64,000 bases of DNA, taken from contig JANSYI010000016.1 of the NCBI GenBank assembly GCA_024742475.1, positions 142,760-206,759 of the forward strand, given 5' to 3'. The position numbers were made by a program, and so were the translations under genes. The DNA comes from a bacterium (lineage in GTDB: Bacteria; Myxococcota_A; Polyangia; Nannocystales; Nannocystaceae). The notes beneath the pieces are model-generated. The model was not told the origin of the DNA, made no database searches, and worked only from the letters and a program-made list of their open reading frames with translations. This document shows, piece after piece, positions 36,743-47,203 of this stretch (the stretch's first letter is position 1; each line of letters opens with the position of its first letter).

Positions 36743-37347
36743 CAGCGAGCGCCGTTGATCGTCAGCGCGTCGCCGGGCGCGACCTCGGTCGTGCTGGTGG
36801 AGAGCACTTGCCACACCTGGTTGCCGTTGGCGTCGAGGCCTCGCGTGCCGCCGTTCTCGATCGCGACGCGCGGAGCGAACCCACCATCACACGCCGTCAT
36901 GTCGCGCAGCGGCAGAGGCCCGAAGAGCAGGACCCGGCTCTCGAGCGGTCCGGTGAGCGTGTAGGTCACGCTGAGCCGCTGCGCCTGACCTTCGAGCAGC
37001 TGCTGAATCTCGGTCACGTCGCACTCGGCGCGGCCACCGACGTCTTCGGTGCACAGCCTCTCGCCCCAGCCCTCGCCGCCGTCTTCTTCGGTGCCGAAGA
37101 CCAGCGCTCCGTCTTCACCGTCGATCGCCCAGTTGGGGTTGGCGGCGTAGAACTGCTGGTAGCAGTCGCCATAGGCCATTTGGATCTGGACCTGGCTCGT
37201 GCCGTTGTAGGGGTTCTCCGTCTCGGACGATGCGCGCGCGAACTTGACCTCGACGTAGCCGTGCGTGTCGTCCGCGGGGGGCTCTTCGCAGCCGGTCAGC
37301 GCGAGCAATGGGGCGAGTACGAATGCTGCTGCGGAGGCGATCCTCAT
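36742..37347 (-). CDS. Hypothetical lipoprotein
   Basis: 201 residues from ATG 37347. Lipobox L-A-L-T-G-C. Mature part starts G-Y-V-E-V-K-F-A-R-A, then Y-G-D-C-Y-Q-Q-F-Y and four Cys, probably two disulfides; beta-rich. No family recognised. TATGCT (37355-37360) ends 7 nt before the ATG, supporting this start over in-frame ones upstream. Confidence 0.65.
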   Translation of the reverse strand: MRIASAAAFVLAPLLALTGCEEPPADDTHGYVEVKFARASSETENPYNGTSQVQIQMAYGDCYQQFYAANPNWAIDGEDGALVFGTEEDGGEGWGERLCTEDVGGRAECDVTEIQQLLEGQAQRLSVTYTLTGPLESRVLLFGPLPLRDMTACDGGFAPRVAIENGGTRGLDANGNQVWQVLSTSTTEVAPGDALTINGAR

Positions 37348-37354
37348 CGAGCGC

Positions 37355-37360
37355 AGCATA
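37355..37360 (-). promoter_or_regulatory. -10-like TATGCT, leaderless spacing
   Basis: Minus-strand TATGCT ends 7 nt before the ATG at 37347. The rest of 37361-37571 shows no other clear signal; the promoter of the cyclase gene on the other strand should lie here. Confidence 0.35.
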
Positions 37361-37571
37361 TCCCACCGGGCCGGTGCCCAGCCACGGCCCTGCGCGCCGA
37401 CGTGCGCCCAGGGCAACGCGCGGTCCAGCGGTGAGGTGACGCCGATCACAGGTGGGTTTTCTGGGCGCGGGGAGGCTCCAGGAGCGTGTTAATGTCCACT
37501 CGGAGCGAGACTGCGCGCTTTGCACAGCTTTGGTTCCATCGTTCTTTCCCTGCTCTCCTGCGCATCTGGCC

Positions 37572-39500
37572 ATGCTCGACTCGCCGCTCCCCACCGCGTC
37601 CTCCAACGTCGCGTCCGCCGTCGTCGAAGGCAGCCCGATCGAGCGCAGCCTCGCCGCCGTCCATCCCCTCGCGGCGCGGTGGCGTGGCCGCGTGCTGGAT
37701 TCGATGGAAGGCACCGAGCCAACCCAGCGCTGGCTCGCCGCCGTTCCGGACATCGGGCCGACGTGCGAGGTGCTCTTGGCCGACCGCCTGCTCTGCGACC
37801 TCGGGAAAGAGGAGACCGAGGCGCTGATGCAGTGGGTCCGAGGATCGCAGGACGCCTCGGGTGCGTGGATGAGCGTCGAGGGCAGCCCCGACCTCTCGCT
37901 CACCGTCTTGGGCTGGTGGGCTCGGCGATGTGCCGGCGACGACCCGAGCGAGGCGTCGATGGTCAAGGCCCAGCGGGTCGTGCACTCGCTGGGCGGAGCC
38001 CAACGGGCGAACTTTGGAGTGCGGTTGTGGCTCGCGCTCGCCGGCGCGGTACCGTGGGATTTCCTCCCCGCGATCCCCGGTGAGCTGTTCTTGCTGCCCC
38101 GGTCGACCTGGGTCTCTCCGAGTCGCTTCGCCCCTTGGGCGCGCGGCATCCTCACGCCCTACTACGTGCTCGCGCGGGCCAGCGCTTCGGTGCGTCTGCC
38201 CGACCCCTCCCCGCTGATGCTGCGGCGCGATCCGGACGCCACCGCGCTGGTCAGCCCACGCCTGACGCGGCCCGGCTTGGCCGGTGACATCCTGCAGGCG
38301 TTCGACAAGACGGTGAAGCTCACCCAGAAGCTTCCCCGCGGTCCGCTGCGGCGTCGCGCCGTGGCTCGGGCCGTGGACTGGCTCGACGAGACGCGTCAAC
38401 GTCACGGCGGGTGGTTCTCGACCCGCCCCACGCTGCTCGCCCTGCTCGCGATGCGGGTCCAAGGCGCGAGGGTCGATGACCCGCGCATCCTCGGCGGCCT
38501 CGCCCACCTGCGAGCCACGCGGGGCCAGGTCGTCGTTCGTCGCGGCGTCGGCCGAGGCCAGACCGCGCTCGCGCAGGGTGTGGGAGGCAGCCGCGTCTCG
38601 ACCGCCGCGCGTCTCGTGCTCGCAGACCGTCACCCCTCGGACGTCGCCTCCCTGCTTCGCATGGAGCTCAGCTCCGCGGGGCCGTGGCAGGACCGGGCCA
38701 ACGCGCTCGCAGGCGGCTGGCCCCACGAACCTGGAGCGGGCGCTCACCTCGACGTCGACGCCACCTGCAGCGTGCTCGCCGTCCTCTCTTCGATCGAAGA
38801 GAGCAGCCCCCTTCGCGCTCCGGCCTGGGCCGCAAGGCGGCGGGCCACCGACGTGCTGCTCGCGATGCAAGAAGGTCCCGGCGGGTTCGCTCGCTTCGAA
38901 CGTGGCGAGGCCGACGTGTTCATGCAGCGCTTCCCCTGGACCGACGCCGACTTGCTCGCCCAGGGCAGCAACGATGATCCCAACCGCGTTCGTCTCGCCG
39001 CCCGATCGCTGACCCACCTGGGGCGCACCGGGTTCCGCATCGACGACGATCGTGTCGCCCGAGGAATCGACTGGCTCCGAAACGTCACGGCCGACGCCTA
39101 CGAGACCCGGTCGATCCGCACGCTCTCCGCGCTCGCCGGCGCGGCCGTGGCCACGTGCCCGCCCTCGCATCCGATGCGGCAAGAGATGGAGCATCGCCTC
39201 CGAGCGCGGCAGCGCGAAGACGGCAGCTTCGGCGATCTCGTCGCGACCGCGCACGCCCTGTCCGCGCTGCTCGAGCTCTCGGGTGCGTGCGTCCAGTGCC
39301 ACCGCGCGGCCCGGCACCTCGCCGAGGCCGTCGACCGGCACGGCGACGATCTCGAGCGGGCCAGCCAGGCCACCTGCCAAGGATTCGGGCTGAGCCCGCG
39401 ACTGGAAGACCCTTCAGCCACGGCCCGTGAAGTGTCGCTTGCGCTTCGCACGTTCGTCGCGCAGACCACCGGCCGCCGTGGGCGTTCGACCCAGAGGTGA
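37572..39500 (+). CDS. Divergent class II triterpene (squalene-hopene/oxidosqualene-like) cyclase
   Basis: 642 residues from ATG 37572 (GTG 37452 is a longer alternative); squalene-hopene cyclases have about 630-680. The family is seen from the order of landmarks: QW-like Q-D-A-S-G-A-W (93-99) followed by P-D-L-S-L-T, R-L-W-L-A-L-A-G (151-158) then P-W, S-R-F-A-P-W-A-R (184-191), the acid motif D-V-D-A-T (394-398), M-Q-E-G-P-G-G-F-A-R-F (432-442) and a C-terminal Q-R-E-D-G-S-F-G. Asp396 aligns with the proton-donating Asp376 of Alicyclobacillus cyclase, but the next residue is Ala instead of Asp (SHC) or Cys (oxidosqualene cyclase S-D-C-T-A). Many aromatic active-site positions look changed. 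It cyclises an unknown polyprene, or has lost activity. The epoxidase-like gene starts 4 bp later. Confidence 0.85.
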   Translation: MLDSPLPTASSNVASAVVEGSPIERSLAAVHPLAARWRGRVLDSMEGTEPTQRWLAAVPDIGPTCEVLLADRLLCDLGKEETEALMQWVRGSQDASGAWMSVEGSPDLSLTVLGWWARRCAGDDPSEASMVKAQRVVHSLGGAQRANFGVRLWLALAGAVPWDFLPAIPGELFLLPRSTWVSPSRFAPWARGILTPYYVLARASASVRLPDPSPLMLRRDPDATALVSPRLTRPGLAGDILQAFDKTVKLTQKLPRGPLRRRAVARAVDWLDETRQRHGGWFSTRPTLLALLAMRVQGARVDDPRILGGLAHLRATRGQVVVRRGVGRGQTALAQGVGGSRVSTAARLVLADRHPSDVASLLRMELSSAGPWQDRANALAGGWPHEPGAGAHLDVDATCSVLAVLSSIEESSPLRAPAWAARRRATDVLLAMQEGPGGFARFERGEADVFMQRFPWTDADLLAQGSNDDPNRVRLAARSLTHLGRTGFRIDDDRVARGIDWLRNVTADAYETRSIRTLSALAGAAVATCPPSHPMRQEMEHRLRARQREDGSFGDLVATAHALSALLELSGACVQCHRAARHLAEAVDRHGDDLERASQATCQGFGLSPRLEDPSATAREVSLALRTFVAQTTGRRGRSTQR

Positions 39501-39504
39501 TGCG

Positions 39505-40962
39505 ATGAGTCCCCAACCGAACCACTACGACGTCGTGATCATCGGTGCCGGCCTCGCGGGCTGCGCCACCGCCCGCGCGCTGCGTGACGCCGACCCGACC
39601 GGCACGCGCCGCATCCTGCTCGTCGACAAGTGCACCGACGTGCACCCGCAGTTCTCCGGTGAGTTCATTCACCCTCGAGGCGCGGAGATCCTCGACAAGC
39701 TCGGGTTCTACGCGCCCCTCGTCCAGGCCGGGGCGGTCGATGTCGACGGCTTCCTCGCCTTCGAACACGCCGACGCCCAGCCGGTCGAGCTCGACTACGC
39801 CGACGTGCCCAACCGGCGACCCCGCGGTTTGGCCGTGCACCACAAGACGCTCGTGCGGACCCTCCGCGGCGAGCTGCGCCGGGCTGGCGACGTGGAGCTG
39901 CGCGAGGGCTGGTCGCTCATCGAGCTCGTTCGCAGCGACAGCGGCAGCATCTGCGGCGTCGTGCTCTCCGGGCCCGACAAGACCCGCCACACGCTGACGT
40001 GCGACCTCGTCGTCGGCGCGGATGGCAAGAACAGCAGCGTCCGCAAGCTCGCCGGCATCAGCGACGAAGGCCGCGAGACGATCGGGTTCACCGCCGGCGT
40101 CTCGGTCACCGACGCGACGCTCACGCGCGACACCTACGCCCACGTCATGCTCGGTGCGTGGGGCCCCGTGCTCGCCTACCCCATCCAGAACGAAGCCGAC
40201 GGCACGGTGACGACCCGCGTCACGCTGGACCTCCCCAAGGAGCTCCCCGCCAAGGGCGCCGCCCTCAAGGATCACCTGCTCGAGGCGTACGTGCCATTCC
40301 TCCCGGCTCCGCTCTCCACGCAGGTGGCCGAGGCGATCCGTCGTCACCCCGGCAACCTCTACATGGCGCCCACGGTCGACCTGCCTGCGCCCGCCGCGAT
40401 TCAGCCGGGCCTCGCGCTGGTGGGGGACGCCGGCGGATGCTCCCACCCGATCACCGCGAGCGGGATGACCATGGGGCTGCGTGACGCCGAGACCCTCGGA
40501 GAAGAGGCGAGACGGCGCGCCGCGGCCCCCCGCGGGGAACCCTGGCTCGACGGAGCCGCCCTCCGCCGATACCGCACGCAGCATGATCGCTACGTCCCCA
40601 CCCGCCAAGCGCTCGCCAGCGCAATCTACGAGGCATTTCGCGGCGAACGCGAAGGGTCGAGGGCGATTCGCCGGGCCCTGTTCGAGTATTGGGGCAGCGG
40701 ACGCTCCGCCCGGAGCCGATCGATGGCGCTGCTGTCGTGCAGCGAGGGGCGCCCGTCCGTGTTCCTCGCCGAGTATTTCAAGACCGCTCGACATGCGCTC
40801 AGCTCCAGCCTGGTCCCCCAGCACGCCCGGCGCTTCCCGGTCGCCGACCGTGTCCGCCGCGCCCGCGGTGCCGCCGCGCTCGCAAAAGACAAGCTGGGGC
40901 TCGTTGCCGCGGTGATGTGGGCCCAAGTTCGCCCCAGCTGGATGCCGCATGCGTCCCGCTAG
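39505..40962 (+). CDS. Squalene-epoxidase-like FAD monooxygenase
   Basis: 485 residues from ATG 39505. Rossmann FAD motif V-I-I-G-A-G-L-A-G-C-A-T-A (11-23), the second FAD/NADPH motif G-A-D-G-K-N-S-S-V-R (171-180), and L-V-G-D-A-G-G-C-S-H-P-I-T-A-S-G-M-T-M-G-L-R-D (306-327). The H-P-x-T-x-x-G-M-T-x-x-L-x-D signature is that of squalene monooxygenase; related geranylgeranyl-reductase-like flavoproteins share parts of it. Squalene monooxygenase makes 2,3-oxidosqualene. A C-terminal hydrophobic/amphipathic part (about 420-480) may attach it to the membrane. The immediate cyclase partner strongly suggests an epoxidation-cyclisation pair. Confidence 0.82.
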   Translation: MSPQPNHYDVVIIGAGLAGCATARALRDADPTGTRRILLVDKCTDVHPQFSGEFIHPRGAEILDKLGFYAPLVQAGAVDVDGFLAFEHADAQPVELDYADVPNRRPRGLAVHHKTLVRTLRGELRRAGDVELREGWSLIELVRSDSGSICGVVLSGPDKTRHTLTCDLVVGADGKNSSVRKLAGISDEGRETIGFTAGVSVTDATLTRDTYAHVMLGAWGPVLAYPIQNEADGTVTTRVTLDLPKELPAKGAALKDHLLEAYVPFLPAPLSTQVAEAIRRHPGNLYMAPTVDLPAPAAIQPGLALVGDAGGCSHPITASGMTMGLRDAETLGEEARRRAAAPRGEPWLDGAALRRYRTQHDRYVPTRQALASAIYEAFRGEREGSRAIRRALFEYWGSGRSARSRSMALLSCSEGRPSVFLAEYFKTARHALSSSLVPQHARRFPVADRVRRARGAAALAKDKLGLVAAVMWAQVRPSWMPHASR

Positions 40963-40971
40963 CGGGCCGGA

Positions 40972-41001
40972 TTGACAAAGGTTTTCGCCGAGACCTACGC
41001 T
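40972..41001 (+). promoter_or_regulatory. Promoter TTGACA-18-TACGCT of the response-regulator gene
   Basis: Perfect -35 TTGACA (40972-40977), 18-bp spacer, -10 TACGCT (40996-41001) ending 7 nt before the ATG at 41009. The best sigma-70-like promoter seen in the window, with leaderless geometry. Confidence 0.65.
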
Positions 41002-41008
41002 GAAAGCA

Positions 41009-42115
41009 ATGGGAGCCCGAGTGCTGGTCGTCGACGACGACCCTTGGATTCTCCGCATGGTCACCGCCACGCTTCAAAAGCGTGACTACGTGGTGGACAC
41101 GGCGCGAGAAGGTCGGCAAGCGCTCGAGCGTGCGACGGCCAATCCGCCGGACGTGATCATCTCCGACGTGATGATGCCGGTGATGGACGGGTGGACGTTC
41201 GTGGAGCAGCTGCGCCGCGACCCACGACTGTCGACGATTCCGGTCATCTTCCTCACCGCGCTGGGCAAGGACGAGGCTCGCATCGCAGAGCTCGGGCTCA
41301 GCCCGGACGACTTCCTCGCGAAGCCCTTCCGATTCGATGCGCTCGAGAAGCGCGTGGCGGTCGCGCTGTCGAGCCGCACCGCGCCCGCGGCCACGTCCGT
41401 ACCAACACCGGCACCTGTCGGCTACGGACACCATGATCCCTTCGCCCAACAACAACAGCAGCAGCAACAGCAGCAGCAGCCGCAGTCTCAGCGACGCTAC
41501 CCGACCCCTCCGCCGGGCACGTTCCGGTCACCGGGTGTCTACGGCGTGAGCAACCCGTCCGCCGCTCCGGCCACGCCCCAGCACCCGGCCCCACCGGCGG
41601 CCGCGCCTGCGCCTGCCAACCCCGCGCACCACGCCCCCCCGCCCTCCACGGGGTTCGCCCCCGAGTTCCCGCAGCGCGACGCCGGTCATCGAGCCCCCGA
41701 GCCCGAGCCGCTGCGCGAGCCCCCCAAGACCTCCGAACTCAGCGCCGTCACCGAAGACCGTCGGCCCCGCCGGACCACCGCGCTCAACGGCCGGCTCGAG
41801 CAGCTGCAGCTCTCCAGCCTCCTGGTGATGATGGAGATGGAGCGCAAGGACGGCCTGCTCTCCCTCAAGGACAGCGTCACCGGCACCGTCGGACGCATCT
41901 TCCTGCGCAAGGGTCAGGTCATCTCGGCAAAGCTGGGGGAGTCGAACCTCGCGGGCAAGGAGTCCGTCTACGAGATGCTCAGCTGGAAGGCGGGCACCTT
42001 CAGCTTCAACGCGATGGAGGTCGAGATGGACGACGAGATCAAGAGCTCCACGACGCACCTCCTGATGGAAGGCGCGCGATTGATCGACGAGGCCAATCGC
42101 GACGACAGCATCTGA
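41009..42115 (+). CDS. Response regulator with poly-Gln linker and DUF4388/PATAN domain
   Basis: 368 residues. Receiver domain 1-120 with D10/D11, phospho-acceptor Asp53 in I-S-D-V-M-M-P and the K-P-F lysine. Then a run of 11 glutamines (about 148-158, caacaacaacagcagcag...) and a Pro/Ala-rich linker to about 255. The C-terminal domain (about 265-368, L-N-G-R-L-E-Q-L-Q-L-S-S-L-L-V-M-M-E-M ... G-R-I-F-L-R-K-G-Q-V-I-S-A) is the DUF4388/PATAN fold found in many myxobacterial signalling proteins. No DNA-binding domain, so output is likely by protein contact. The partner kinase is not in the window. Confidence 0.9.
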   Translation: MGARVLVVDDDPWILRMVTATLQKRDYVVDTAREGRQALERATANPPDVIISDVMMPVMDGWTFVEQLRRDPRLSTIPVIFLTALGKDEARIAELGLSPDDFLAKPFRFDALEKRVAVALSSRTAPAATSVPTPAPVGYGHHDPFAQQQQQQQQQQQPQSQRRYPTPPPGTFRSPGVYGVSNPSAAPATPQHPAPPAAAPAPANPAHHAPPPSTGFAPEFPQRDAGHRAPEPEPLREPPKTSELSAVTEDRRPRRTTALNGRLEQLQLSSLLVMMEMERKDGLLSLKDSVTGTVGRIFLRKGQVISAKLGESNLAGKESVYEMLSWKAGTFSFNAMEVEMDDEIKSSTTHLLMEGARLIDEANRDDSI

Positions 42116-42119
42116 GCGG

Positions 42120-42632
42120 GTGGCCGACGTGAGCACCACCCCAAGCGACGAGCTCGACGCCAACGTTGCAGCCCGGAACGCGCCCACCGAGGGCGCTGAC
42201 GACGAGCTGCTCGCCGACATTCCCCCCGACGACGCAAGCGAGGGAGCGTTCGCCGGGTACGTCCGGTCCCGCCGGGTGCGGTGGTTCGTGGGCGGGACGC
42301 TGGCGCTGGGCGTCATCGCGGCCCTGTGGGGAGGCAGCTGGTACGAGGACTACCTGCGCAAGAAAGCGCGCCGCGGCATGAAGCCCGAGTACGCCGATCC
42401 CCCCGCCGCGGTGTCCGCCGAGGACCGCGTCATGCATTGGGACAGCGGTGCGGCCCGTCTGGGCCTCTCCAAGGATCCGCCGGGCGTGAACCTGATCGTC
42501 CTTCCCGACCGCGAGCTTCGACTCGCCGAGGGCTACGAGAGCGCCCAGATCAGCGTTCGGGTCGAAGACGGGCGGACCGTGAAGCTGCGGGTGCTCACCG
42601 GCCGCATCGACGTCACCCGGACGGACAAGTGA
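42120..42632 (+). CDS. Hypothetical single-pass membrane protein
   Basis: 170 residues from GTG 42120, 4 bp after the response regulator stop and probably co-transcribed. Acidic N-terminus, one hydrophobic helix (about 55-73), then a domain of about 95 residues with I-V-L-P-D-R-E-L-R-L-A and a beta-rich end (K-L-R-V-L-T-G-R-I-D-V). No family recognised. Overlaps the convergent pseudouridine synthase gene by 20 bp. Confidence 0.65.
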   Translation: MADVSTTPSDELDANVAARNAPTEGADDELLADIPPDDASEGAFAGYVRSRRVRWFVGGTLALGVIAALWGGSWYEDYLRKKARRGMKPEYADPPAAVSAEDRVMHWDSGAARLGLSKDPPGVNLIVLPDRELRLAEGYESAQISVRVEDGRTVKLRVLTGRIDVTRTDK

Positions 42633-43653
42633 TCACCTCGGCCAGCAGCGGCGGCCACGGCGACTCGAACCGCATGCGGCGCCCGCCCACGGGGTGCGGC
42701 AACTCGAGCACGTGGGCATGCAAGGCTTGACGGGGCAAGCCGACCGCCTCGGAGACCTCCTGCATGGTCATGAGCCCGTCCGCCATGTCGCGGAAGAGGT
42801 GTTCGTCGACGCCGTAGAGCTTGTCGCCGAGCAGGGGCCTGCCCTCGAGCGCCAGGTGGATCCGGATCTGGTGCTGGCGACCCGTGTGCGGGATGGCGCG
42901 CACGAGGGTGATCGGCTCGCCACGGAAGCTCGACGTCGCGAGCGGCTCCACGTCCGTGCGCGCAGGAGCCCCGCCGTCCTCCACCGCGACCGCGCCCATC
43001 TTGATGCTGATGGTCGACTGAGGATCGAAGCCGAGCGGAGTCTCGATCGACAGCGGCGCCTCGAGCAGCCCGCGCGTGATCGCGAGGTATTCCTTGTGCA
43101 CGTCCCGTCGCGCGAACGATCGCTTGAGCACGCCCGCGGGCGATGGAGGCTGGCGCCGGGACTTGACCGCCGCGCCGCGGGCGAGCGCCAAGACCCCCGA
43201 AGTCTCGCGGTCGATCCGGTGCGCCATCTGCCAGCCGTGCTCTGCACCCTCCCGCGTTCGCATCAACGCGGTCAGCGTGTTTCGGTGGTAGCGGGCGGTG
43301 GGATGCACGGGGAGCCCCGACGGCTTGTCGATGATCATCAGGACCTCGTCCCGATAGATCTCCTCGTAGTGCATTGGGACGGCGGGCTCGTCCGGCGCCG
43401 GTCGTCGAAGGATGAGCACGTCGCCGGCACGAACGCGCGCCGAGGCCCGACGAATGCTCGCCCCGCCCTCGAACCGCAGCGCTCCGGTGCCGATGATCGA
43501 CTGGATCCGGGTCCGCGAGAGGCGCGTGATCCGGGCCTGGAGGAAGCGATCGACGCGATAGCCGTGCAGCGCCTCTTCCACCTCGAACCGGATTTCGATC
43601 CAGTCGAGCTCGGCAGCCTCGCCTGCCGCTTTGGGGTATAGTGTAGGCTCCAT
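42613..43653 (-). CDS. RluA-family pseudouridine synthase
   Basis: 346 residues from ATG 43653. N-terminal S4-like RNA-binding part (Y-R-V-D-R-F-L-Q-A-R-I), catalytic motif H-R-I-D-R-E-T-S-G (the catalytic Asp) and later H-T-G-R-Q-H-Q-I-R-I-H-L, diagnostic of RluA/RluC/RluD enzymes that isomerise uridine in rRNA or tRNA. The target position cannot be told from sequence. The start codon overlaps the start codon of the divergent gene (CATG at 43651-43654), so one of the two starts may really lie elsewhere. Confidence 0.9.
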   Translation of the reverse strand: MEPTLYPKAAGEAAELDWIEIRFEVEEALHGYRVDRFLQARITRLSRTRIQSIIGTGALRFEGGASIRRASARVRAGDVLILRRPAPDEPAVPMHYEEIYRDEVLMIIDKPSGLPVHPTARYHRNTLTALMRTREGAEHGWQMAHRIDRETSGVLALARGAAVKSRRQPPSPAGVLKRSFARRDVHKEYLAITRGLLEAPLSIETPLGFDPQSTISIKMGAVAVEDGGAPARTDVEPLATSSFRGEPITLVRAIPHTGRQHQIRIHLALEGRPLLGDKLYGVDEHLFRDMADGLMTMQEVSEAVGLPRQALHAHVLELPHPVGGRRMRFESPWPPLLAEVITCPSG

Positions 43654-44284
43654 GAGCACCAAAGCCGGTAAAGAGAACAATCCTAACGGTTCCGGCCCCG
43701 GGGAAGAAAACAGCGAAGGCGGTCTCGTTCCGGCGATTCTAGCCGGCGCAGGCATCCTCGCGGTGGTCGGTTTGCTGGTCTTCTGGCCGTCGGGCGACGA
43801 CGACGCGAAGAGCGCAAAGCAGGAGGACGGCAAGTCGGCCAGCGCCAAGGCGAATCGACGTGGCCGAGGCAAGGGCGGCGAAGGCGCTGCTCGCGGCGGC
43901 GGTGGTGTGGCAGCGCGCGCGGTCGACGACGCGACCCCCGGCGCCTCGATCAAGGGCAAGGTCAACCCCGCGCTGCTGCCCAAGAAGGTCGGCATGGCCC
44001 CGGGCATTCCGGAGGAGGAGCCGCCGCCGAAGTTCGACAACGTCGAGGACGAGATCGCTTGGTACGAGAAGAAGCTCGAGAAGGCGAACACGCAGCTGCA
44101 GGCGCGCGAGCGAAACGTCGAGCGCCTGCTCAAGGTCAAGCAGAAGGCCGAAGACAGCCCCGATCCCACCGCGGCGCTCGCCCGGTACGAGAAGAGCAAG
44201 CGGGTCGTCGAGCAGAACCTCGAGAAGGCCAAGGCAAAGGTGGCCGACATCGAGACGAAGCTCGCCGAGCTCCGCGGCGAGTAG
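43652..44284 (+). CDS. Hypothetical membrane-anchored coiled-coil protein
   Basis: 210 residues. Short polar N-terminus, one hydrophobic helix (about 26-46), Lys/Arg/Gly-rich linker, then a C-terminal coiled coil (about 125-208) with heptads (E-K-K-L-E-K-A-N-T-Q-L-Q-A-R-E-R-N-V-E-R-L). TATAGT (43637-43642) ends 9 nt upstream. Not recognised. Confidence 0.7.
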   Translation: MSTKAGKENNPNGSGPGEENSEGGLVPAILAGAGILAVVGLLVFWPSGDDDAKSAKQEDGKSASAKANRRGRGKGGEGAARGGGGVAARAVDDATPGASIKGKVNPALLPKKVGMAPGIPEEEPPPKFDNVEDEIAWYEKKLEKANTQLQARERNVERLLKVKQKAEDSPDPTAALARYEKSKRVVEQNLEKAKAKVADIETKLAELRGE

Positions 44285-44300
44285 TTGCAGCGGGCCGGCG

Positions 44301-44338
44301 CCCTGCCCCCTGGCGCTCGCGCGAGCGGGCAGGCAGGG
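44301..44338 (+). terminator. Nested hairpin between genes
   Basis: Outer arms ccctgcc / ggcaggg enclose an inner perfect palindrome gctcgcgcgagc. It follows the coiled-coil gene by 16 bp. No T-run. Confidence 0.4.
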
Positions 44339-44345
44339 TGCAGGC

Positions 44346-46289
<1,944 letters not shown>

Positions 46290-46303
46290 GGCGGCTCAGA
46301 AGC

Positions 46304-47203
46304 TCAGACGCTCGGCCGCGCGTTTGCCATGAGGGCATCGTAGACCTCGCGCCGCTTCGTGCCGTCCTCAACCATGCCCTTGGCGTGCGCGAGCTCGGCG
46401 TCGATGAGCTCAGCGAACCGATCGAACGGCTGCGCGCCCTGGAGGAAGCGGCCGTTGATGAAGAACGAAGGCGTACCGCGGGCGCCCAGCTTCGCGGCCT
46501 GCTTCTGGTGGTCCTCGACCTTCTGCGCGAGCCCTTGGTCCTTCAGGTCGCGGCGAAACCGCTTGCGGTCGAGGCGGAGCTTCTTCGCGTAGCGAAGCAG
46601 GTCGTCGTCTTCGAGCGCGCGCTGGTTGTCGAAGAGCAGGTCGTGCATCTTCCAGAACTTGCCCTGTCGCCCTGCGGCCTCGCTCGCCAGCGCGGCTGGA
46701 ACGGCCTTCTGGTGGAACGGCAGCGGGTTGTGCTTGTAGACGATGCGCACGTCTTTCCCGTACTCCTTGACGATCTTGTCCAGGGTCGGGTTGGCCCGGC
46801 CGCAGAACGGGCACTGAAAGTCCGAGAACATCACGATCGTGACCAGGGCATCCGCAGGGCCCTTCGTGTGTGCATCCCCGATCGTCGCGGCGTAGCGGGC
46901 GTCGGGGTCTGGGCGACCGGGACGCACGTCTGGCTTGACTTGCGCGACCTTGGCCGCCTCGAGCTCGGTGACGCGGCCCGAGATGTCGTCGATGGCGCTT
47001 CGGGCCCGGCGGCGCTCGATCGCCGCGGTGTCCGCCTCCTGCTCGATCGAGCGCTGGTCGGCGCGGGCCGCCTCGAGCTCGGCGCGAAGCGCTGCCTGCT
47101 CCTGTTCGAGCGCCGCCATGCGCTCCTGCATGCTCGCGACGCCCGCCCGCGATGGGTGACACCCCAGGAACAACAGACACGAGATCACGAAGAAACGGCG
47201 CAT
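46304..47203 (-). CDS. DsbA-like thiol oxidoreductase lipoprotein with coiled coil
   Basis: 299 residues from ATG 47203. Lipobox L-F-L-G-C, then an N-terminal coiled coil (about 25-80, many A-A-L-E/R-A-E-L heptads), and a thioredoxin-fold domain (about 110-275) with the redox motif F-Q-C-P-F-C and cis-Pro in R-G-T-P-S-F-F-I-N. This is the DsbA-family (thioredoxin_4) layout for periplasmic disulfide formation or exchange. TACACT ends 8 nt before the ATG. Confidence 0.88.
   Translation of the reverse strand: MRRFFVISCLLFLGCHPSRAGVASMQERMAALEQEQAALRAELEAARADQRSIEQEADTAAIERRRARSAIDDISGRVTELEAAKVAQVKPDVRPGRPDPDARYAATIGDAHTKGPADALVTIVMFSDFQCPFCGRANPTLDKIVKEYGKDVRIVYKHNPLPFHQKAVPAALASEAAGRQGKFWKMHDLLFDNQRALEDDDLLRYAKKLRLDRKRFRRDLKDQGLAQKVEDHQKQAAKLGARGTPSFFINGRFLQGAQPFDRFAELIDAELAHAKGMVEDGTKRREVYDALMANARPSV

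Noticed and set aside
37446..39380. 644-residue open frame antisense to the cyclase
   Set aside because: Gly/Arg/His-rich with no domain; the plus-strand frame has the cyclase landmarks. A GC-skew shadow.
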